Origin: Comamonas_C sp026954015
Lineage (GTDB): Bacteria > Pseudomonadota > Gammaproteobacteria > Burkholderiales > Burkholderiaceae_C
Direction of reading: 5' to 3'
Length of the DNA stretch: 64,000 nt
Assembly (NCBI GenBank): GCA_035063785.1
Contig: JAPSFS010000001.1
Span: forward strand, 248,001-312,000
How positions within the stretch are numbered: the first letter of the stretch is position 1; every line of letters begins with the position of its first letter. The notes under the pieces were generated by a model. It saw nothing but the letters and a program-made list of their open reading frames with translations. It did no database searches and was not told the DNA's origin. Positions 1 through 9,149 of the stretch are shown here, piece after piece. The translations under genes were made by a program, and so were the position numbers.

Positions 1-467
<467 letters not shown>

Positions 468-483
468 GCGAGCCTGCCGCGCC

Positions 484-969
484 GTGGCACGCCTGCTTGC
501 GATCGGACTCGTGCGCGCGGTGCACGCCTGGGCGTGGACGGTGTTCTGGCTGTTCATCCTCACACGGACGATGCTCGCGTGGCACACCGACGTGGTGTTG
601 CCGGTGGTGCTTGCGGTGGTGTTCATGCCGCTGATCTACGCGCCATTGCTGGCGTGGCGCTACGGCAGCGACGGCGATGCGGACGATGTCGAGGACGTGG
701 TGTTTGGCCTGGGCGCGGGAGCGACTTTCCTGGGCTCCGTCGCCGGCAGCGCTTTGCTGCTCGGGTTCGTCAACTTCCTGGTCCAGTGGAGCAGCCGTGG
801 CCCCGGTGGCGGCGCGGCCATCTTCACCGCGGTTGTGCTGCACATCGTGGTGATGGTGAGCATCACCCTGGGCGAGCGTTTTCTGAAGCGGATAGGGCGC
901 GATGACGATGGAGCGGTGCGGCAGCGCCTGTGCACAGGCCATCGCAAAAAGTATGGTATTGATAGCTGA
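484..969 (+). CDS. Small integral membrane protein, function unknown
   Basis: A 161-residue protein that I do not recognise as a named family. About four hydrophobic spans are visible, roughly residues 8-28, 35-58, 74-98 and 107-131, with an acidic loop (GDADDVEDV) between the second and third. It begins at a GTG 16 bases after the ahcY stop without a strong ribosome-binding site, so it is probably co-transcribed with ahcY and metF and the start is uncertain. The last few codons and the TGA stop lie inside a degenerate dispersed repeat, so the C-terminus may have been altered by repeat insertion. In related genomes a small membrane protein often sits between ahcY and metF; that position is the only hint about role. 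Confidence 0.7.
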   Translation: MARLLAIGLVRAVHAWAWTVFWLFILTRTMLAWHTDVVLPVVLAVVFMPLIYAPLLAWRYGSDGDADDVEDVVFGLGAGATFLGSVAGSALLLGFVNFLVQWSSRGPGGGAAIFTAVVLHIVVMVSITLGERFLKRIGRDDDGAVRQRLCTGHRKKYGIDS

Positions 970-1014
970 CAGCGATTGTCCATCAAGCGCTGGAGCCACA
1001 TTTTCTTTGAAAAT
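956..1014 (+). repeat. Degenerate Comamonadaceae-type dispersed repeat, copy 1
   Basis: The sequence TTGATAGCTGACAGCGATTG, followed by CATCAAGCGCTGGAGCCACA, resembles the dispersed element of Comamonadaceae genomes (a TGATAGCTGCTAGCGCTT arm, a short spacer, an AAGCGCTAGAG arm and an AT-rich tail). It starts inside the end of the upstream membrane-protein gene, supplies its stop codon, and ends about 30 bases before metF. Similar degenerate copies in the opposite orientation lie at about 38353 and 61899. The resemblance to the family is from memory, not from a search. Confidence 0.6.
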
Positions 1015-1044
1015 TGAGCCTGCGATGCAGGAACGGAGAACGGC

Positions 1045-1875
1045 ATGAGCGTGCCGGTCAGTTGCGAGTTTTTTCCGCCCAAGACCCCCGAGGGGGTGGG
1101 CAAGCTGCGTGCCGTGCGCCAGCAGCTCTATGCGCTGCGCCCGCAGTTCTGCTCCGTCACCTACGGCGCGGGCGGCTCCACGCAGGCAGGCACGTTCACC
1201 ACGGTGCAGGAGATCCTGTCGGAGGGCGTGCCCGCCGCGTCGCACTTCTCGTGCGTCGGCGCCACGCGCGAGACGGTGCGCGCGCAGCTCGCCGAGCTGC
1301 AGGCGATGGGCGTGAAGCGCCTCGTGGCGCTGCGCGGCGACCTGCCCAGCGGCTACGGGCTTGGCGGGTCGTTCCAGTACGCGAGCGATCTCGTGGCCTT
1401 CATCCGCGCCGAAACCGGACGGCACTTTCACATCGAGGTCGCGGCCTACCCCGAGATGCACCCCCAGGCGCGCTCGCCCGAGGCCGACCTCAAGGCCTTC
1501 GCCGCCAAGGTGCACGCGGGGGCGGATTCGGCGATCACCCAGTATTTCTTCAACGCCGATGCGTACTTTCGCTTCGTGGACGAGGTACGCCGCGCGGGGC
1601 TGGACGTGCCCGTCGTCCCCGGCATCATGCCCATACTCGGCGCCACGCAGTTGCTGCGCTTTTCCGACGCCTGCGGCGCGGAGGTGCCGCGCTGGCTGCG
1701 TCTGCGCCTGCAGGGTCTGGGTGACGACGCGGCAGGCATCCGCGCGTTCGGGCTGGACGTGGTGGCGCGCCTGTGCGAGCGACTCGTCGCAGGGGGCGCG
1801 CCGGGCCTGCACTTCTACACGCTGAACCAGGGCGCGGCGACGGTCGAACTCTGTCGGCGGCTGGGGCTGGCCTGA
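1045..1875 (+). CDS. metF: 5,10-methylenetetrahydrofolate reductase
   Basis: Reduces 5,10-methylene-THF to 5-methyl-THF with FAD and NAD(P)H, supplying the methyl group for methionine synthase. The 276-residue protein has the family N-terminus with CEFFPPKTPEG near residues 7-17 (catalytic Glu at the start of EFFPP), VTYGAGGST near residue 35, and the FAD-site motif LRGDLPSGYG near residue 95. The length fits short bacterial MetF proteins (about 275-300). The ATG is preceded by GGAGAACGGC, a good ribosome-binding site. The position after ahcY is the usual methionine-cycle grouping. Secure call. Confidence 0.96.
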   Translation: MSVPVSCEFFPPKTPEGVGKLRAVRQQLYALRPQFCSVTYGAGGSTQAGTFTTVQEILSEGVPAASHFSCVGATRETVRAQLAELQAMGVKRLVALRGDLPSGYGLGGSFQYASDLVAFIRAETGRHFHIEVAAYPEMHPQARSPEADLKAFAAKVHAGADSAITQYFFNADAYFRFVDEVRRAGLDVPVVPGIMPILGATQLLRFSDACGAEVPRWLRLRLQGLGDDAAGIRAFGLDVVARLCERLVAGGAPGLHFYTLNQGAATVELCRRLGLA

Positions 1876-1876
1876 G

Positions 1877-2611
1877 ATGCGCCGGCGCAGCGCTTCACCG
1901 CCGCGGTGCATGCTGCTCGCGTGGGCGCTGGTGTCGTGGCTGGCCGGTTGCGCGGTGCCTCCGCCAGCTACCGAGGCGCCCGCGCCCGCCGAGGTGCAGC
2001 AACCCGCGCCAGTCAGCCCACCTGCCGCCGTCCAGGCGCCGCCACCGGCGCCCGAGTCTTTACCGCCTGCAGCGGTGCTTGTTCCGCCGGCTCCCGAACC
2101 TGCTGCGGCACCAGCGCCTGTTGCCGCAGCCCCGGCATCTGCGCCCGCCGTGGCCGGGACGGGGGCTGACTCCGCCGTGCTGCTCGGTCAGGGGCTCGCG
2201 TCCTGGTACGGCCCGGGGTTGCATGGGCGCCCCACCGCGAACGGCGAGCGTTTCGACCGCTATGGTTTCACCGCCGCCCACCGCACCCTTCCGTTCGGTA
2301 CGCACCTGTGCGTGCGCAGCCTGGTGAACGGCAAGACGGTGATGGTGCGCATCAACGACCGCGGGCCCTTCGCCGGAGACGGCGAGCGGCTCATCGACCT
2401 GAGTGAAGCGGCGGCGCAGGAGATCGGCATGGTCGGTCTGGGCATCAAACCCGTCGAACTCTGGCAGGTGGACGATGAGAACACCGGCTGCGTGCCTGCG
2501 CTGGGAGAAGAAGCTGCTCGCGTGCGCCAACGCGCCGCCTCGGTTGCGGCAAAAGCGAGTCCGGCTTCGTCTGCGCGCAAGGCGCGGCCCCGGCACGCGC
2601 GCCAGCGTTGA
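1877..2611 (+). CDS. rlpA: RlpA-like septal-ring lipoprotein (double-psi beta-barrel)
   Basis: A 244-residue protein whose N-terminus is a lipoprotein signal with lipobox LAGC (Cys about residue 25). A long Ala/Pro-rich low-complexity linker follows, to about residue 95, and then an RlpA double-psi beta-barrel domain (about 104-195) beginning GLASWYGPGLHGRPTANGE and containing RINDRGPF, where the Asp is the catalytic-type residue. RlpA enzymes are lytic transglycosylases acting on denuded glycan strands, usually at the septum. No C-terminal SPOR domain is seen; the tail is a short basic Ala-rich stretch, so septal targeting by SPOR is not supported here. The start codon lies one base after the metF stop, suggesting co-transcription. 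Confidence 0.88.
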   Translation: MRRRSASPPRCMLLAWALVSWLAGCAVPPPATEAPAPAEVQQPAPVSPPAAVQAPPPAPESLPPAAVLVPPAPEPAAAPAPVAAAPASAPAVAGTGADSAVLLGQGLASWYGPGLHGRPTANGERFDRYGFTAAHRTLPFGTHLCVRSLVNGKTVMVRINDRGPFAGDGERLIDLSEAAAQEIGMVGLGIKPVELWQVDDENTGCVPALGEEAARVRQRAASVAAKASPASSARKARPRHARQR

Positions 2612-2617
2612 CCGACC

Positions 2618-3496
2618 TCAGCCCGCCTCGAGCGTGTGGCCCGCGTGGTCGTCCTGCCCGAGCAGTTCCACCAATTGCGGCAGCGCCGAGGCGAGCGCGT
2701 CGTGCAGCGTGTACGGCGGGTTGACCAGGAACATGCCGCTGCCCGTCAGTCCCGGGCGCTGCTCGATGCCGTCCGCGAGTTTGCGCACGCGCGCGGATTT
2801 GACCGTCAGCGTTGCGTGCATCCATGGCCTGCCTGCGCGCGTGGCCAGCGCCTTGAGCCGCCGCGGCAGCTCGTGCGCCTCGGGCCGAGCGATCACCGGG
2901 TACCAGATGGCCTGGCAGCCCGTGACAAAGCGCTTGAGCGCCTCTTGCACCAGTGTGTGCACGCGGACGTAGTCGCTCTTTAGTTCATAGCTGGGATCGC
3001 ACAACAGGAGCGCGCGGCGGGGCTGTGGGGGCAAGAATTGCCGCATGCCTTCGAACCCGTCTTCGGAAAGCACCACCACCTGGCGCCCGGCGTCCAGTTG
3101 CGCCGCGTTGCGCACCAGCGCGGGCAGGTCGGTGGGGTGCAGCTCGAAGAGCTTGAGCCTGTCCTGCGGGCGCAGCAGACGCTGGGTGATAAAGGGAGAG
3201 CCGGGGTAGATGCGTACCGCGCCCTTGCCGTTGAACGAGCGCACCAGGTCCAGATAGTCCTGCAGCAGGGGATCGAGTCCGGGCGCCTGCGCCAGGCGCA
3301 GCACGCCTTCGGTCGCCTCGCCGCTCGTGCGCGCGTAGTCGCCGTCGAGCCGGTACAGCCCCGCGCCCGCGTGCGTGTCGATCACCGTGAGCGCCGTCTC
3401 CTTGAGCGTGAGGTGGCGCAGGCACGCGATGAGCACCGCGTGCTTGAGCACGTCGGCATGATTGCCTGCGTGAAAGGCGTGGCGATAACTGAACAT
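2618..3496 (-). CDS. rlmJ: 23S rRNA (adenine-2030 N6)-methyltransferase
   Basis: A 292-residue SAM-dependent methyltransferase that modifies A2030 of 23S rRNA. The start is placed at the ATG giving MFSYRHAFHAGNHADVLKH, the invariant RlmJ N-terminus; an in-frame upstream extension lacks homology and is discarded. The SAM-binding strand VIDTHAGAGLY is present. The catalytic (D/N)PPY motif, usually DPPYE, reads DPSYELK here, so the second Pro is Ser, a point worth checking. A second family segment, MFLVNPPYTL, lies near the C-terminus. The gene converges on the RlpA gene with a 6-base gap. Confidence 0.93.
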   Translation of the reverse strand: MFSYRHAFHAGNHADVLKHAVLIACLRHLTLKETALTVIDTHAGAGLYRLDGDYARTSGEATEGVLRLAQAPGLDPLLQDYLDLVRSFNGKGAVRIYPGSPFITQRLLRPQDRLKLFELHPTDLPALVRNAAQLDAGRQVVVLSEDGFEGMRQFLPPQPRRALLLCDPSYELKSDYVRVHTLVQEALKRFVTGCQAIWYPVIARPEAHELPRRLKALATRAGRPWMHATLTVKSARVRKLADGIEQRPGLTGSGMFLVNPPYTLHDALASALPQLVELLGQDDHAGHTLEAG

Positions 3497-3550
3497 GGGC
3501 GGCAATGGTAGCCGCGCGCCGCTATGCTTGGCGCTTTGAAAGCCCGATGC

Positions 3551-4723
3551 ATGCGCCAGACCGTACTTGACCTTCAAGCATCCGCGATCCGCGATGTGGC
3601 CAACGCCGGCATGGGCCGCGCCGATGTGCTGCCGTTCTGGTTCGGCGAGAGCGACGAGGTCACGCCCGGGCCCATACGCGCGGCCGCGGTGGCGTCGCTG
3701 CAGGCGGGCGAGACCTTCTACACGCACAACCTCGGGCTGCCCGAGCTGCGCGAGGCAGTGGCGCGCTACAGCACCGCCCTGCATGGCCCGATCGCCGCCG
3801 AGCGCGTCGCGATCACTTCGGGGGGCGTGAACGCGCTCATGCTGGCAGTGCAGATGCTGGTGGACGCGGGCGACGCCGTGGTGGCCGTCACGCCGGTGTG
3901 GCCCAACCTCACGGCGCAGCCGCGCATCCTGGGTGCGCGCCTGGGTTGCGTGGCGTTGAAACCGCGCGCCGATGGCGCCTGGGCGCTCGATCTGCCCGAG
4001 CTGCTTGCGGCCATCACGCCCGCCACGCGGCTGCTGGTGCTCAACTCACCCAACAACCCCACGGGCTGGACGCTCACGAGGCAAGAGCAGGCAGCGATCC
4101 TCGCGCATTGCCGCGCAACGGGCACCTGGATACTCGCGGACGAGGTGTATGAGCGCCTGTACTACCGTGACGACACCGCAAGCGGCGCCGCGCCATCGTT
4201 CCTCGACATCGCGGCAACCGACGACAGGCTCGTGGTGGCGCAGAGCTTTTCCAAGGCTTTTCTCATGACCGGCTGGCGCCTGGGCTGGCTCGTGATGCCG
4301 CCCGCGATGACGCCGCAGATGGGCAAGCTGATCGAATTCAACACCTCGTGCGCGCCGGTCTTCGTGCAGCGCGCGGCACTGGCGGCGCTGGCCGCGGCCG
4401 ACGCGATCACGCCACGCGTGGCCGCGCACTTGCGCCAGTGCCGCGACACCCTGGTGCCGTTGCTGCAGCGCCTGCCTGGCGTGGCCACCAGCAGCGCGCC
4501 TGGCGGCATGTATGCCTTCGTGCGCATCGATGGATGGGACGATACGCTGCGGCTGGCCCAGCGCCTCGTCGCCGAGGCCGGACTGGGCCTGGCGCCTGGC
4601 GTCGCGTTCGGCCCTGAAGCCGAGGGCTGGCTGCGCTGGTGTTTCGCTTCGCGCGATCCGGCACGTCTCACGGTAGGGGTGCGCCGCCTGGGTGACTGGC
4701 TGGTGGCGCAGCGGCGGGCATGA
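3551..4723 (+). CDS. Class I/II PLP-dependent aminotransferase
   Basis: A 390-residue fold-type I aminotransferase. Visible motifs are LNSPNNPTGWTL (about residues 160-171), ADEVYERLYY (PLP-contacting Asp/Tyr region), and SFSKAFLMTGWRLGW with the PLP-binding Lys near residue 234. The ATG at 3551 is preferred over an in-frame ATG nine codons upstream because alignable sequence starts there; the choice is modest. Its stop overlaps the LysR start (ATGA), so the two genes are coupled. Substrate cannot be read from sequence. A role in aromatic or branched amino acid or kynurenine transamination is suggested only by its position before the catabolic operon. Confidence 0.85.
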   Translation: MRQTVLDLQASAIRDVANAGMGRADVLPFWFGESDEVTPGPIRAAAVASLQAGETFYTHNLGLPELREAVARYSTALHGPIAAERVAITSGGVNALMLAVQMLVDAGDAVVAVTPVWPNLTAQPRILGARLGCVALKPRADGAWALDLPELLAAITPATRLLVLNSPNNPTGWTLTRQEQAAILAHCRATGTWILADEVYERLYYRDDTASGAAPSFLDIAATDDRLVVAQSFSKAFLMTGWRLGWLVMPPAMTPQMGKLIEFNTSCAPVFVQRAALAALAAADAITPRVAAHLRQCRDTLVPLLQRLPGVATSSAPGGMYAFVRIDGWDDTLRLAQRLVAEAGLGLAPGVAFGPEAEGWLRWCFASRDPARLTVGVRRLGDWLVAQRRA

Positions 4724-5724
4724 ACACCGGCACGCGCTCGCGTTCGGCGCCGGTGCTCACGGCGGCGTCGCTGGCGCGACGCCTGCGCGTGGCGCAACTG
4801 GCGGTGTTTGAGCAGGTGGTCGAATCTGGCTCCATCCTGGCCGCTTCGCGCGTGCTGGCGATGACCCAGCCGGCGGTCAGCAAGTCCGTGCGCGAGCTGG
4901 AGTCGCAGCTCGGTGGCCAGCTCTTCTTGCGCGGCAAGGGCGGCGTGCAGCTGACCGAGTTCGGCCAGCTGTTCGCACGCCACGTGGGCGCCATGACGGC
5001 CGGCCTGCAGGATCTGACCGACGAGCTCAATGCCTGGCATTCGGGCGCCACCGGCCAGGTGACGGTGGGCGCCATGCTGACGGCATCGGCCGCGCTGCTG
5101 CCCGAGGCAATCTCGCGCCTGCGCGAAACGGCGCCGGACGTGGTGGTGACGGTGCGCGTGGGGCCAAACTCCGCCCTGTTTCCGGCGCTGGCGCGTGGCG
5201 AACTTGATTTGATGGTGGGCTTCTTGCCGGCTAACGCCACCAGCAGCCTGCAGGGCGCCGAGCCGGGCATGCGCCTGGTGCATGTGCCCTTGTACGACGA
5301 AGGGCTGAGCGTGGTCGTCAGCCCCAGCCACCCGCTGGCCGGGCGCGCCGAGGTGCGTGTGGCCGAGTTGCGCCGCGCGGAATGGATCGTGCCTACGCCC
5401 GACGCCGTGGCCTATCCGGCGGTGCGCAGCTTTTTTGAGCGCGAAGGGCTGGGCATGCCGCGGCGGCTGGTCAAGTCGGTGTCGATCCTCACCAACATAG
5501 GATTGCTGGCGCGCCGCCCCATGGTGGCGCTGATGCCGCAGTCGGTGGCCGCCCAGCTTGCCGCGGCGGGCCTGGTGGCGGTGTTGCCGCTGCCGGGGGT
5601 CGGGCCGTTCAGCACCGTGGGCTACACGCGCCGCGCCCGGCGCTTGTCCGGCAATGCCGCGGTGCAGCGTTTCATCGAGGCCTTGCACGCGGCGGGTGAC
5701 GCATTGCAGCAGGCCACGGCATGA
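4720..5724 (+). CDS. LysR-family transcriptional regulator
   Basis: A 334-residue regulator with an N-terminal winged helix-turn-helix at about residues 20-80 (LAVFEQVVESGSILAASRVL, then TQPAVSKSVRELE) and a LysR substrate-binding domain over the rest. It lies directly upstream of, and in the same direction as, the 3-hydroxyanthranilate operon, separated by a 119-base gap that contains a T-N11-A dyad. It is therefore the likely activator of that operon (inference). It overlaps the preceding aminotransferase by four bases. The effector is unknown; a pathway intermediate such as 3-hydroxyanthranilate or aminomuconate would fit. Confidence 0.9.
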   Translation: MNTGTRSRSAPVLTAASLARRLRVAQLAVFEQVVESGSILAASRVLAMTQPAVSKSVRELESQLGGQLFLRGKGGVQLTEFGQLFARHVGAMTAGLQDLTDELNAWHSGATGQVTVGAMLTASAALLPEAISRLRETAPDVVVTVRVGPNSALFPALARGELDLMVGFLPANATSSLQGAEPGMRLVHVPLYDEGLSVVVSPSHPLAGRAEVRVAELRRAEWIVPTPDAVAYPAVRSFFEREGLGMPRRLVKSVSILTNIGLLARRPMVALMPQSVAAQLAAAGLVAVLPLPGVGPFSTVGYTRRARRLSGNAAVQRFIEALHAAGDALQQATA

Positions 5725-5742
5725 AGCCCTTCTATTCGCGTC

Positions 5743-5760
5743 GGTTATAGATCGGTAACC
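5743..5760. promoter_or_regulatory. Candidate LysR operator (GGTTA-N8-TAACC)
   Basis: A perfect inverted repeat, GGTTATAGATCGGTAACC, lies 19 bases after the LysR stop and 84 bases before the first catabolic gene. It contains the T-N11-A pattern typical of LysR-type binding sites. No convincing sigma-70 boxes could be assigned in the rest of the gap. Function is inferred from position and symmetry only. Confidence 0.5.
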
Positions 5761-5843
5761 CGAATTCGCTGGTCGAAAGCGGCTGGATTGCCTACAGTTG
5801 TCTTCAACGTCGCGGACACCGCGCACTGCTTGAGGAGACCTGA

Positions 5844-7331
5844 ATGGCCCGTTCCTTCACGCTGCCGCCAACACTGGACGCCCTGCGCAACTACGTGGAT
5901 GGTGAATTCGTCGAAACCGATCAGCAGTTCGACAACATCAGCCCCATCGACGGTCGCCTGCTGGGCAAGGTGCACGAGGCCGACGCCGCCCTGGTCGACC
6001 GCGCCGTGCGCGCGGCGCGCCGTGCGCTCGACGAGGGCCCCTGGGGCCGCAGCACGGTGGAAGAGCGCGCCGCCGCGCTGCACCGGGTGGCCGACGTCAT
6101 TGCCCGGCGTTTCGACGAATTCCTGCAGGCCGAAGTGGCCGACACCGGCCGCCCGGTGGAGCAGGCGCGCAAGCTGGACGTGTACCGCGGCATCGCCAAC
6201 TTCCGCACCTTTGCCGACCTGGGCAAGACCGCGCACGGCGAGTTCTTCGAAACGAACCTGCCCGACGGCACACGGCTCATCAACTACACCAAGCGCAAGC
6301 CGCTGGGCGTGGTGGCCAGCATCTCGCCCTGGAACCTGCCCATCCTGTCACTCACCTGGAAGGCGGCACCGGCGCTGATCTGCGGCAACACCATCGTCTG
6401 CAAGCCCTCGGAGGAGACGCCCTCGTCGGCGGTGCTGATCGCCGAGGCCTTCCACGAGGCGGGCGTGCCGCCGGGGGTGTTCAACGTGGTGCACGGCTTC
6501 GGCCCCGGCTCGGCGGGCGAGGCCCTCACCACGCACCCCGGCATCGACGCCGTCACCTTCACCGGCGAGTCGCGCACCGGCGCGGCGATCATGAAGGCGG
6601 TGGCCGACGGCGTGAAGGAGGTGTCGTTCGAGCTGGGCGGCAAGAACGCCGCCATCGTGTTTGCCGACTGCGACTTCGACGCCACCGTCGAGGGCCTGGC
6701 GCGCGCCCTGTTCACCAACACCGGCCAGGTCTGCCTGTGTCCCGAGCGCGTGTTCGTCGAGCGCCCGATTTTCGACCAGTTCGTCGCCGCGCTGAAAAAG
6801 CACACCGAATCGCTCAAGATCGGCTGGCCCGACGACCCGGGCGTCGCCATGGGTTCGCTGATCTCGCGCGAGCATCGCGAGAAGGTGCTGTCCTACTTCA
6901 AGCTGGCGGCGCAGGAAGGGGCCACCGTGGTCACCGGCGGCGGCGTGCCGCACTTCGGCGACGCGCGGGACAACGGCGCCTTCGTGCAGCCGACGATCTG
7001 GACCGGCCTGCCCGACAGCGCGCGCTGCGTGCGCGAGGAGGTGTTCGGCCCGGTCTGCCACATCGCGCCCTTCGACAGCGAAGAAGAAGTCGTGCGCCGC
7101 GCCAATGACAGCGACTACGGCCTGGCCGCCACGGTGTGGACCACCAACCTGTCGCGCACGCACCGCGTCGCGCCCCAGCTGCACGTGGGCATCGTCTGGG
7201 TCAACACCTGGTTCTCGCGCGATTTGCGCACCCCCTTTGGCGGCACCAAACTCTCGGGCATCGGGCGCGAGGGCGGGCGTTACTCGCTCGACTTCTATTG
7301 CGAAACCACCAACATCTGCATCAAGGTTTGA
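5844..7331 (+). CDS. nbaE: 2-aminomuconate-6-semialdehyde dehydrogenase
   Basis: A 495-residue NAD-dependent aldehyde dehydrogenase. The family Asn-containing segment is SISPWNLPILSL, the general-base Glu lies in FELGGKNAAIVF (about residue 263), and the nucleophilic Cys lies in NTGQVCLCPERV (about residue 297). Sequence style and neighbours (HAO, ACMSD, deaminase, decarboxylase) identify it as the enzyme oxidising 2-aminomuconate semialdehyde to 2-aminomuconate, rather than the hydroxymuconic counterpart, although the two are close and cannot be separated by eye. It is the first gene of the operon with a good ribosome-binding site (GAGGAGACC before ATG). Confidence 0.88.
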   Translation: MARSFTLPPTLDALRNYVDGEFVETDQQFDNISPIDGRLLGKVHEADAALVDRAVRAARRALDEGPWGRSTVEERAAALHRVADVIARRFDEFLQAEVADTGRPVEQARKLDVYRGIANFRTFADLGKTAHGEFFETNLPDGTRLINYTKRKPLGVVASISPWNLPILSLTWKAAPALICGNTIVCKPSEETPSSAVLIAEAFHEAGVPPGVFNVVHGFGPGSAGEALTTHPGIDAVTFTGESRTGAAIMKAVADGVKEVSFELGGKNAAIVFADCDFDATVEGLARALFTNTGQVCLCPERVFVERPIFDQFVAALKKHTESLKIGWPDDPGVAMGSLISREHREKVLSYFKLAAQEGATVVTGGGVPHFGDARDNGAFVQPTIWTGLPDSARCVREEVFGPVCHIAPFDSEEEVVRRANDSDYGLAATVWTTNLSRTHRVAPQLHVGIVWVNTWFSRDLRTPFGGTKLSGIGREGGRYSLDFYCETTNICIKV

Positions 7332-7336
7332 CCGCC

Positions 7337-8149
7337 ATGCCGCATGCCGCGATTCACCCCGAACTGACCGCCGTCGCCGACACGCTGTGGCAGGCCGAAC
7401 AAAGCGGCCTGCCGGTGGCGCCGGTGCGCGAGCGCATCGCCGCGGCCGCTGGTGGCCTGAGCCCCATGGAGGCGGCCTACCAGGTGCAGCGCATCAACAG
7501 CCAGCGCCGCATCGACGCCGGGGCGCGCCTGGTGGGACGCAAGATCGGCCTGACCTCGCTGGCGGTGCAAAAGCAGCTGGGCGTCGATTCGCCCGACTTC
7601 GGCGTGCTGTTTGCCGACATGGCGGTGGGCGACGGCGAGGAGATCGCCTGGAGCCGGCTGATGCAGCCCAAGGCCGAGGCCGAGATCGCCCTGGTGCTGG
7701 GACGCGATCTGCCGCACGAGCGCCACACCGTGGCCGACCTGATCGGCGCCACCGAGTACGCACTGCCAGCCATCGAGATCGTCGGCAGCCGCATCGCCAA
7801 CTGGGACATCCGCCTGGCCGACACCATCGCCGACAACGCCTCGTCCAGCCTGTTCGTGCTGGGCACGCGACCGGTGCGCCTGAACCAGCTCGATCTGGCC
7901 GACTGCGGCATGGCAATGGAACGGCGCGGCGAGCCGGTCTCGGTCGGCGGCGGCGCCGCCTGCCTGGGCAACCCGCTGAACGCCGCCGTGTGGCTGGCCG
8001 ACACCCTGGCGCGCCTGGGCACGCCGCTGGTGGCCGGCGACGTGCTGATGACCGGCGCGCTGGGCCCCATGGTGGTGGCCGAGCCGGGCGACGTGTTCAC
8101 CGCCCGCATCGAGAACCTCGGCACGGTACGTGCCATCTTCGGCCGCTGA
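7337..8149 (+). CDS. nbaH: 2-oxopent-4-enoate hydratase (MhpD/DmpE family)
   Basis: Hydrates 2-hydroxypenta-2,4-dienoate to 4-hydroxy-2-oxovalerate. The 270-residue protein shows the fumarylacetoacetate-hydrolase-like hydratase hallmarks GRKIGLTSLAVQKQLGVDSP (about residues 62-81), the metal-site Glu residues in PKAEAEIALVLGRDL, and a C-terminal MTGALGPM segment. The ATG 6 bases after the dehydrogenase stop is used; a long in-frame upstream extension overlaps the previous gene and is rejected. The preserved KIGLTS signature and the presence of a second, divergent member (the decarboxylase at 10211) support the hydratase assignment here. Confidence 0.9.
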   Translation: MPHAAIHPELTAVADTLWQAEQSGLPVAPVRERIAAAAGGLSPMEAAYQVQRINSQRRIDAGARLVGRKIGLTSLAVQKQLGVDSPDFGVLFADMAVGDGEEIAWSRLMQPKAEAEIALVLGRDLPHERHTVADLIGATEYALPAIEIVGSRIANWDIRLADTIADNASSSLFVLGTRPVRLNQLDLADCGMAMERRGEPVSVGGGAACLGNPLNAAVWLADTLARLGTPLVAGDVLMTGALGPMVVAEPGDVFTARIENLGTVRAIFGR

Positions 8150-8183
8150 CGCCGCATCCAACGCATATTTGAAAGGATTTGCC

Positions 8184-9137
8184 ATGAGTCAGGACACGCC
8201 GCGCATCGCCGCCGCCATCATCGGCTCCGGCAACATCGGCACCGATCTGATGATCAAGGTGCTGCGCCATTCCAAGCACCTCAAGCTGGCCGCCATGGTC
8301 GGCATCGACCCGGCCTCCGACGGCCTGGCGCGTGCCCAGCGCCTGGGCGTGCCAACCACCGCCGAGGGCATCGATGGGCTGCTGCGCATGCCCGGCTTCA
8401 GTGATATCGGCGTGGTGTTCGATGCCACCAGCGCCGGCGCCCACCAGCACCACAATGCGCTGCTGCAGCCGCACGGCGTGCAGGTGGTGGACCTGACGCC
8501 GGCGGCGGTCGGCCCCTACGTGGTGCCGGTGGTCAATCTCGAGCAGCACCTGGACGCGCCCAACGTCAACATGGTCACCTGCGGCGGGCAGGCGACGATC
8601 CCGATGGTGCGCGCCGTCTCGCGCGTGGCGCCGGTGCGCTACGCCGAGATCGTCGCCTCGATCGCCAGCAAGTCGGCCGGCCCCGGCACGCGCGCCAACA
8701 TCGACGAGTTCACCGAAACCACTTCCAAGGCCATCGTCGACGTCGGCGGCGCCGCGCACGGCAAGGCCATCATCGTGCTCAACCCGGCCGAGCCGCCACT
8801 GATCATGCGCGACACGGTGTACTGCCTGACCGAGCTCGATGCCGACGAGGACGCGATCACGCAGTCGGTGCAGCGCATGGCTGCCGATGTGGCGGCCTAC
8901 GTGCCGGGCTACCGTCTCAAGCAGGCGGTGCAGTTCGAGCGCATCGCGGGCGAGCGGCGCATCAACGTGCCGGGCCTGGGCCCGGTGCAGGGACTGAAGG
9001 TGACGGTACTGCTCGAAGTGGAGGGCGCCGCCCACTACCTGCCGGCATACGCCGGCAACCTGGACATCATGACCAGCGCCGCCATGGCCACCGCCGAGCG
9101 CATGGCCGCGCGCAAACTGGCCGCCGTAGCCGCCTGA
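8184..9137 (+). CDS. nbaJ: Acetaldehyde dehydrogenase (acylating)
   Basis: Converts acetaldehyde, CoA and NAD+ to acetyl-CoA. The 317-residue protein has an N-terminal Rossmann motif AIIGSGNIGTDLM and the catalytic Cys in VNMVTCGGQATIP (about residue 134), followed by the dimerisation and substrate segment SKSAGPGTRANIDEFTET typical of MhpF/DmpF. It forms a channelling complex with the aldolase encoded just downstream, which prevents escape of toxic acetaldehyde. Start ATG with AAAGGATTTGCC upstream. Confidence 0.95.
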   Translation: MSQDTPRIAAAIIGSGNIGTDLMIKVLRHSKHLKLAAMVGIDPASDGLARAQRLGVPTTAEGIDGLLRMPGFSDIGVVFDATSAGAHQHHNALLQPHGVQVVDLTPAAVGPYVVPVVNLEQHLDAPNVNMVTCGGQATIPMVRAVSRVAPVRYAEIVASIASKSAGPGTRANIDEFTETTSKAIVDVGGAAHGKAIIVLNPAEPPLIMRDTVYCLTELDADEDAITQSVQRMAADVAAYVPGYRLKQAVQFERIAGERRINVPGLGPVQGLKVTVLLEVEGAAHYLPAYAGNLDIMTSAAMATAERMAARKLAAVAA

Positions 9138-9149
9138 AGGAGCCCGATC

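Noticed and set aside
4162..5826. A 554-codon - strand frame
   Set aside because: Antisense to the aminotransferase and LysR genes with no recognisable domain.
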